Shown: positions 57,563-64,000 of the stretch, piece after piece | Numbering within the stretch: the stretch's first letter is position 1 | Layout: every line of letters begins with the position of its first letter | DNA from: CATQHL01 sp965242895 | GTDB lineage: Bacteria; Actinomycetota; Acidimicrobiia; Acidimicrobiales; CATQHL01 | Direction: 5' to 3' | Length of the DNA: 64,000 nt | Assembly (NCBI GenBank): GCA_965242895.1 | Contig: OZ251507.1 | Coordinates: forward strand, 2,418,001 to 2,482,000 | The notes under the pieces: model-generated | Database searches by the model: none | What the model was told of the DNA's origin: nothing | Seen by the model: only the letters and a program-made list of their open reading frames with translations | Made by a program: the position numbers and the translations under genes

Positions 57563-57739
57563 ATGCCGTTAGTCGGTCTGCTTTCCATGAGAATCGCATC
57601 GAGGTCCGCTCTGGCGGGCGTGTTGTTGGCTGCGTCGTTGGTGGCGCCTGTGGCCCTGTCTTCGGAGGATGTTTCCGCGCTGGGCGGGAGTGAAGTTGAG
57701 GGGGGGGGGGGGGGCATTCGTAGCCAACTTCGGAAGTGA
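57563..57739 (+). CDS. Signal-peptide reading frame cut short by the G15 tract
   Basis: As sequenced, translation from ATG 57563 gives 58 residues: a classical signal peptide (RIASRSALAGVLLAASLVAP, cleavage probably after VALSS or APVA), then SEVE and five Gly from the G tract, and seven out-of-frame residues to TGA 57737-57739. This is the expected product of the gene when the tract is out of phase, and the start of the giant protein when in phase. Confidence 0.75.
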   Translation: MPLVGLLSMRIASRSALAGVLLAASLVAPVALSSEDVSALGGSEVEGGGGGIRSQLRK

Positions 57740-60700
57740 TGGATCGCTCGCGCACCCCGTGGGGCTAGGGCCGCCCGCGACGCTCGAGGGCGTGAAGGCG
57801 TCCGCCGATTTTCAGCCTTCGCAGTCTGACTCGTCTGGGTCTGGCTCGTCGTCTCAGTCGGATTCGTCTGGCTCGTCGGGATCGGACTCCTCTGATGCGT
57901 CGGGCTCGTCTGGTGGTGTTGTGTGTGCGTCGGGTTTCGTGTTGTCTGGTGATGCTGAGTGCGTGAGAGTGGAATCTGTTGCTTCGTTCTTGGCGTGCCC
58001 TGCTGGGTTTGAGCGTTTCAGCGTAGGCTTGGGGTCGTCTAGTTGGGGTTGCCGCCGGGTCTTAGGTGAGGCGGTGGCTTATTCCTGCTTGGAGGGTGTT
58101 TTGAGGGTTTCTGGGGATCGTGTGTGCGTGTGGGAGGAGGAGGTGATGGAGTCCGCTGCGGCGTCTGCTAGCTGCAGTCCGGCTGGTGTGCCTTTGTCGT
58201 GTCGTTATGTGGACGCTGGCGGGGTGTCGCGTTTCGGGAGTTTGCGCTACGGATGCCCGTCAGGTTGGGTGCTGTCAGGGAGTTCGTGTTCGCGGTCGGC
58301 GTCGGTGGAGCGCACAGCGCCGCCTGCTGTGGCTTATTCCTGCGGGCAAGGTGTCCTGGTGGGTTCTAGTTGTGTGGAGTATGCTGAGGCGGTGCGTTCC
58401 TGCCTGCCGGGTTGGGTGTTGCGCGCGTCGGGTTCGTGCGAGCGGGTGCTGCGAGAGCCGGCGCGTTCGGAGTCGGTTTCCCCTACGCCCACGTCTACTT
58501 CCACGTCCACGACGACTACGTCGACGACGGTTGTTTCGACGACGTCGACGACTGTTGCGGCGGTGGGCCCTCCGGGGGCTCCTCAGAATGTGAGGGTGTC
58601 GTTGGGTGTGGGGTCGGCTTCGTTACGGTGGGAGCCTCCTGTTTCGGATGGGGGTTCGCCGATTGCTGGTTACAGGTTGGAGTTCCGGGAGGGTATAAGT
58701 GGGGCTAGGTCGGTGGAGGAGTTGCCTGCTTCGGCGCGTCGGCGGGCGTTTTCTAATTTGAAGGGTGGAGTGTCTTATTATGTGAGGTTGTGGGCGGTCA
58801 ACGAGGCGGAGAAGAAGAGTGCTAAGGTGCTGAAGGGGATGAGTCCTTGTTCTGCGGGGGAGGAGGTTGTGGTGCTTGCTCGTTACGATCTTTGCAAGCC
58901 GATTCCTTCGGCGGCGCCTCCTTCGCCTGGGGAGCTGGTTTTGACGCCGGGGGTGGGGTCGTTGACGGCGAGTTGGGGTGCTCCGGCGTCTTCCGCGGGT
59001 GGTGCTGCGGTGGCGGGGTTTTCGGTGGAGTGGCGCCGTGAGCGGGGGGTCTTGGTGGTGGGGGATGGGTGGAGTTCTCCGGTGAAGTTGGAGGGGGCGG
59101 ACAAGTTTTCGCATGTGATCAAGGATTTGACGGGTGGTGTGACTTATCAGGTGAGGGTGAAGTCTTTTAGCGCTAAGGGGGTGAACAGTCCTCCGGTGAT
59201 GGAGGATGGTGCGCCGTTGGTGGATCATTCGTGTTCTACGGGTTCGGAGCCAGGTTTCTGGCGTCAGGTGTTCGACCCTGCGTTGGGGGTGTGCGTGGGG
59301 CCGCCCGGGGGGTTCACCGTGGTGATTGATAAGGGGGTCGGGGAGTTGCGAGTGAGTGCGCGTAGGGATGCTGTCCCTTTTTTTGGTACAGTTCCCCAGA
59401 GTTTTGTTTTGGATTCTGATCCGGTGGGGGAGTATGTGGTGAGGTGGCGGAGGTCGGGGTCGTCGGGGGAGTGGTCGAGTGTTGTGGTGGATCCTGGTCC
59501 GGTGCGTGCGAAGAGGTATGTGTCGAGACCTTATCATGGCAGGGGCTCTTATCTCGAGTATAGTTTCGAGACTCGTTATCGTTACGGCGCGTTTGTGGAT
59601 GATCTTCATGTGATCCGCGGGTTAGTGAATAGGGTGCTGTATGAGGTGGAGGTGGAGGCGAGGAACGCGGCGGGGTCGTCGACTGATAGTGTGGTGGTGA
59701 GTACTTGTCCGCCCGAGTCATTTGATTCCCGCGATGGGATGTGTTTAGCTCCCGGGGTCATCTCCCCGATTCCTGTTATGCGTGCTCCCTGTCCCGCTGG
59801 GCAGGTCAGGCCGTTCGATCCGGCTAACTCGAGGTGCGCCGCGCCGTGCCCGGCGGGGCGTGTGCATCGTACGCCTGGGGATTCGACTTGCATCAACCCT
59901 AGCGTGCCTGCCGCCCCTGTTGGTGTATCGGTGGATCCTGCGCCGATGGCGGGGACTCTGGACGTGTATTGGAAGCAGTCGCTTTTCGACGTGGGAGGGT
60001 TGGCGTTAACTGGTTACGTGGTGCGGTGGAGGCGCGTCGGCGGCGGCGGGGATTGGTCTTCAGCGGATGCCCCCGCCTTCCCGGTGCCTCCGGCGGTTGC
60101 GAGGTCTACGTTCGACAGGCAGTTCAGGATCACTGGGTTGACGGTCGGCGCCCGTTATGAGGTGGCTGTGGCGGCCCGCAACTCTCTAGGCTTAGGGTCT
60201 TACACTTCCCCAAGGTACACCGTGCGCGTGAACTGCGGGCGGACTAATTACATGAACAGCGGCCTCACTCACATAGAGGGCAAAGGGTTATGCATCTTCC
60301 CCCCGAAGCAGCCCGCAGGGCTGACTGTCCTGGCTGGTGCCACGGCGTTGAGGGTGTTCTGGTGGCAGGAGGCTTGGGATAACGACTATCCTGTTACTGG
60401 GTATAAACTGCGTTGGCGGCCGCTGGGCACAGGGGCGTGGACGGAAATAGACGTCCCCTGGACGTCCGGCGTGATTTCGGCTATGCAAGGCCCGCCGCGC
60501 AAGGACTTCACTCACACGATCAGTAACCTCCCCGCCGGCACTTTCTACGAAGTCCAAGTAGCAGCAGATAACACCATCCCCGGCGCCCTCAGCCCGTGGG
60601 TCACCGCAGAGGCTTCCAACTGCCCTACAGGGCGTGTGCGCTTCACCGCTTCATCTGGGTGCGAGGATATCCCGCGCCTGCCGTTTGATGTGAATTCGCC

Positions 60701-62705
60701 GTTGCCGGCGGCTTCCATTCACGCGAGGACAGGGAGTTTGAGAGTGAATTGGTGGCAGAACATTAACCTCTTCACGCCGGATACCTACAAAGTGGAGTGG
60801 AAGAAAAGAGGGTCGGTGCATTGGTTGTCCGTGGAGGATCCCGCTTCTAGGACAGAAATTCTTCTGCCGTCTTCGCACGCTGGAAGAAGTTACGTTAACT
60901 GGAGGCTGCACTCCCGTGAGTTGACGCTGTTGGATGTTTGTTCCTACGACGTGAGAGTCACCGCCATAAAAGGAACCCAGGAGCTCTCCTGGCCTGTCCT
61001 GAAGGGAATCCCCCTAGGGACGGCGACCACCCCGACGGCGCTGCAGAAACTGACGCTGGCGGAGCATTCGACGGGTGGCGATGAGTTGTACGCATACTGG
61101 ATGAGGCCGTTCTGCGACGGCGGCAATCTCACAGGTTACACGGTTTCGTATAGGGCGCAGATTCCAACCGCGGGGGGAGGGGGAGGGTTGCTCTGGGGGG
61201 CGTGGACGGACGCAGTGACGGTCACCGACGCAGCGAAACTGGGCAGGCTGCACAACGGGGAAGCCGTCGGGGGCCTGACCGCGGGGACGCTGCATGAAGT
61301 TAAAGTCACCGTGCGGAACTCTGGCGGTCTTTCTGTCTCACGCACGAGGGAGGGGACGCCCGAGGCGGTGGTGTATCCTGTTCCGGGAGGGAGCGGCGTT
61401 TGGCGGCCTTATAGGATGCGTCCAGACAAGTTCGCGTCTGTCAGTGAGCGGATTCAGATGGGATTGGCGATCAGGGTGTGCACCAGCGCACCTGATTTCC
61501 TGGGAGCCCTCCGCCGAGCGATCTACGATCTGAATGGGGGTTGGAACGACGCCCTAGACGGGGCGCTTCCCCGTTCCGAGACGGCCCCCGCCGGAGCGTT
61601 CGTGTTCGGGGGAGTTGTCTCCGACCCCGACGACTGCGGAGAGGAGGGGAACAGTGATGAGCAAGTCAAAGACAACCCGGATGTCGATGCGGTGTTCATG
61701 GACTACAGGACGGACTGCACGGCGTCTGGGGCGACCGCTGATGTCCCCGTCACCAACTGCCGGAACACTAGTTGCGTTTTCGCCGCGTCTACGTCAGAAG
61801 CGGGAAGAAACTGCGCTGCGAGGACTACTCAATGCTCTTCCAGAGCGGCGGCTTGTGTGAAAACATTCTTTGCTGGAGATTTTCGCCCGCGGCAAACGCC
61901 AGGAGCGTCTGTGCAGATGGTGAGCGGCTTGGACGACAGAGTGTTTCTTCACGAACTGGGCCATTTCGTGAGATTTCCGGATTACGGAAATGGGTGTCAC
62001 TGGATAAGCGACAACATCGGGGACAAGTCCCTGATGTCTTACGGCAGCGACCCCGACGACAGGCGGGATTGGGAAAGATTGGTCAACACCCAAAATGACG
62101 AAGCCGACGACTGCAGATCAGACACCATCACCGAAATCGACAAACGAAACCTGCACACACTCTACCACCCAGCAGCATTCCAAAGCCTAGACATCGTTGC
62201 CGACCCTAGGAATGCTGCAAGAATGTACTTGCGGGTTGGGGCGCCTCCCCGGGATTTGAACGGCAATAGTTACTATAATGCCTACAGGTACGTGGTGTTG
62301 CACCGCGCCCCCCAAGGCACGAGGTCGACCCCCAACGTGTTCACCCAATTGATGAACGGCGGCGAACCGGTCGTGTTTACCCCGGAACAACTTATCGATA
62401 GTGTGAATCAAGATACTGCTGATGATGTTGGTTACTTGGATGCGAATGGTCGTTTCGTAGTGGAGACAATAGATTTGAACGATCCAGTTTTTTCTGCTTT
62501 GCGGGTGGCTGGGTATGAGTTCGTGTTTGTAGGGGTGACGAGGGGGGATCCTCTAAGGGACCCAAGTAAGCCTTTGAACCCGGTTCGGGCTTCCGGGTTG
62601 GAGCATGCTGTCATGGGTTTGAACTTGGACTTGAATGCTTCCACGGGTTTGAACGGCGTGCGGAACTGGACGTTGGGGACGCCGGTTTCTTTCACGAACC
62701 CGTGA
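57563..62705 (+). CDS. Giant exported Cys-rich/fibronectin-III protein with HELGH metallopeptidase-like domain (frameshifted at G15)
   Basis: The body frame is open from 57669 to 62705 (1678 residues) and joins the signal peptide if the tract has one G fewer. Layout in body numbering: Ser/Gly-rich stretch to ~80; Cys-rich repeats (CPSGWVLSGSSC, CGQGVLVGSSC, CLPGWVLRASGSC) to ~260; a Thr/Ser stalk (STSTSTTTTSTTVV) ~275-295; about seven fibronectin type III domains starting near 299, 416, 546, 746, 879, 1011 and 1121, with Cys-bearing links between; then a region with HELGHFVRFPDYGNGCH (~1428-1444) and SLMSYG (~1455), like a zinc protease site with Met-turn. No C-terminal anchor is seen, so secretion or binding to other surface parts is likely. 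Substrate unknown. Confidence 0.75.
57700..57714 (+). repeat. G15 homopolymer, candidate phase-variation switch
   Basis: Fifteen G. The signal frame ends GAG at 57700, leaving 14 G before CATTCG; the body frame needs 13 (or 16). So G14 is in phase and the sequenced G15 is out of phase. Confidence 0.95.
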
Positions 62706-62768
62706 GTTCAAAACATTGCCGGAAGTATTAACTAAAAAGAAGCCTTAAGTCGGAAGAGGAGTATAATC

Positions 62769-64000
62769 ATGAATTTCAGGAATTGTTTTCCTGTGTGCTT
62801 GCTGGCGGTCGTATTGTTGGCGGCTGCGTGTAGTGGAGAGGAGGCTCCTCCCTCCGGGAGTGGGGAGCCTGCCAGGGTTTTGCCTCCAGCGGTGCGCGTG
62901 GAGAACCCGGAGTCTGATGCTCCGGATGGGTTCGTGTCGGTGAGCGCTGGGTGGAATTATTCGTGTGGGTTGCGCGTCCAGGGCGAAGTGGAGTGCTGGT
63001 TCTGGGGTGAACCGTTCCGTCGCAGCGGCGAGTACTTCCATGATCAGGTCGGTGAGTTTTACAGGATCGATTGGACTGGTCCTCCGTCGACGGAGGCTCC
63101 TGGTGGTGAGTTTGTGGCGGTGGACGCGGGCCGTGAGGTGGCGTGTGGTTTGCGCCCTGGTGGGAGGGTGGAGTGTTGGGGTCCGAACCCGTTGGCGTCT
63201 GTGCCTCCCCCTGGCGGTGAGTTCGTGTCTGTGAGCGTGGGGTTGGAGCACGCCTGCGGTGTGCGCCCAGACGCCGATGTGGAGTGCTGGGGCCTCTCGG
63301 AGAAGCGCATGGGGGCGGGTGTGCCTTCCGATGGGGAGTTTACTATGATAGCCGCGGGCAGGGATTACGTGTGCGGGTTGCGCTCGGGTGGTGAGGTGAC
63401 GTGTTGGGGGTTGGATTACAGTGAGGGTGCGGAGCCTCCTAAGGGGGTTTTTGAATCCATCAGCGGGGATGGAGGAGTGGTGTGCGGTTTACGTTCAGGT
63501 GGTGAGTTAGAGTGTTGGAGGGATCTCCCAGCGGATTACGATCCGGTCTCTTCCCCTCGAGAGGCTTTACGTATGGTCAGCCCTGGGAAGGGGCTTTACG
63601 CTTGCGGTTTGAGGCTTGAAGGGGAGACGGTGTGTTGGCATCATTATTATACCGGCGAACAGGTGCCTTATCCCCAGGATGTGGAGTTTGTGTCAGTCTC
63701 TGTAGGGGCATATGTTGCATGCGGTCTCTCCTCCGAAAGGGAAGAATTGTGTTGGAGCATGCAGTCGGGTTCGAGCTTGCCGCGAGAAGGTAAAGGGAAG
63801 TTTAAGGTGCTCTCCCTCGGTTATCACCACGATTGCGGGTTGCGGGTCGACGGAGAGGTGGAGTGCTGGGGGAGCGACGAATTCGGTGAGGCTTCCCCGC
63901 CGGGAGGGCGTTTCGAGGCGATAAGTTCCGGGTTCCATTTTTCTTGTGGTCTGCGTTCAGGCGGAGAAGTGCAGTGTTGGGGAAGAGACGAACTTGGCGA
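62769..64000 (+). CDS. Cys-paired repeat lipoprotein, RCC1-like (3' partial)
   Basis: Open from ATG 62769 to the right edge (410 codons), with AAGAGGAG seven bases before the start. Signal peptide with lipobox LAAAC (Cys near residue 19), then a Pro/Ser/Glu linker. At least nine repeats of 35-45 residues follow, each with CGLRSGGEVECWG-type cores after a FVSVSAG-type strand. The pattern resembles RCC1 blades (compare CALHADGAISCWG of the lipoprotein at 49.8-52.1 kb) but is shorter and lacks GQLGNG. Probably a beta-propeller held by disulfides on the cell surface. Only 63 bases separate it from the giant FN3 protein. Function unknown. Confidence 0.82.
   Translation, partial: MNFRNCFPVCLLAVVLLAAACSGEEAPPSGSGEPARVLPPAVRVENPESDAPDGFVSVSAGWNYSCGLRVQGEVECWFWGEPFRRSGEYFHDQVGEFYRIDWTGPPSTEAPGGEFVAVDAGREVACGLRPGGRVECWGPNPLASVPPPGGEFVSVSVGLEHACGVRPDADVECWGLSEKRMGAGVPSDGEFTMIAAGRDYVCGLRSGGEVTCWGLDYSEGAEPPKGVFESISGDGGVVCGLRSGGELECWRDLPADYDPVSSPREALRMVSPGKGLYACGLRLEGETVCWHHYYTGEQVPYPQDVEFVSVSVGAYVACGLSSEREELCWSMQSGSSLPREGKGKFKVLSLGYHHDCGLRVDGEVECWGSDEFGEASPPGGRFEAISSGFHFSCGLRSGGEVQCWGRDELG

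Noticed and set aside
62762..62767. TATAAT in front of the right-edge lipoprotein gene
   Set aside because: It lies between the Shine-Dalgarno and the ATG, so it cannot be the -10 box of this gene; chance match.

Overview
The window reads as a chromosomal piece of a free-standing actinobacterial genome, high in G+C. The 16S rRNA and the order tlyA-nadK-recN-pyrG-xerD ... scpA-scpB ... cmk-der are actinobacterial in style. The 16S variable segments look most like Acidimicrobiia, but that is by eye and was not searched. I support 51 protein genes, one complete rRNA operon and many short repeat tracts. I see no insertion sequence, phage module, CRISPR array or tRNA gene.

Region 1 (1-18464) is a catabolic and transport region. 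An ABC peptide/opine-type importer (two permeases, two ATPases, first permease cut by the left edge) is followed by a HyuB-type hydantoinase/oxoprolinase subunit, an F420-type LLM oxidoreductase, an amidohydrolase, an M24 peptidase, a glutaredoxin-like gene, an SDR and a RidA deaminase. A convergent minus-strand block carries a NifU-like Fe-S domain, an ornithine-cyclodeaminase relative, a DapA-like aldolase, a Rossmann oxidoreductase and an NTF2-like protein. Then come VOC, thiazoline-carboxylate-hydrolase-like, alcohol dehydrogenase and SDR genes. Together they suggest import and ring opening of small cyclic or peptidic nitrogen compounds; the substrate is not shown. The glutaredoxin-like gene is the main discovery candidate. 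It reads from ATG 8943 through an in-frame TGA at 9003-9005 placed exactly where the first active-site Cys belongs, followed at SECIS distance by a strong hairpin with a G at the start of its loop. It is therefore a likely selenoprotein.

Region 2 (18481-24134) is the rRNA operon 16S-23S-5S with promoter, leader, processing stems and a downstream hairpin. Its 16S-23S spacer has no tRNA.

Region 3 (24346-49704) is housekeeping: a TPR-like protein, class I FBP aldolase, 2-oxoacid:ferredoxin oxidoreductase, HAD phosphatase, TlyA, NAD kinase, RecN, CTP synthase, XerD, TrpS, ScpA/ScpB, chorismate mutase, prephenate dehydrogenase, EPSP synthase, CMP kinase, PlsC, IspH, Der, a SpoIIE-type phosphatase, a zinc-ribbon membrane protein, RibF and a histidine phosphatase.

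Region 4 (49784-64000) is a surface/export region. It holds a 14-repeat RCC1 lipoprotein, a complete BMP-type nucleoside ABC importer, a giant secreted Cys-rich/fibronectin-III protein with a C-terminal HELGH metallopeptidase-like domain, and a second Cys-paired repeat lipoprotein cut by the right edge. The giant protein's signal peptide is out of frame with its body across a G15 tract; loss of one G joins them, which suggests phase variation (or a homopolymer error). Two other long G tracts (G11 and G15) and many minisatellite-like repeats, both between genes and inside protein linkers, show that repeat slippage is a general feature of this genome.
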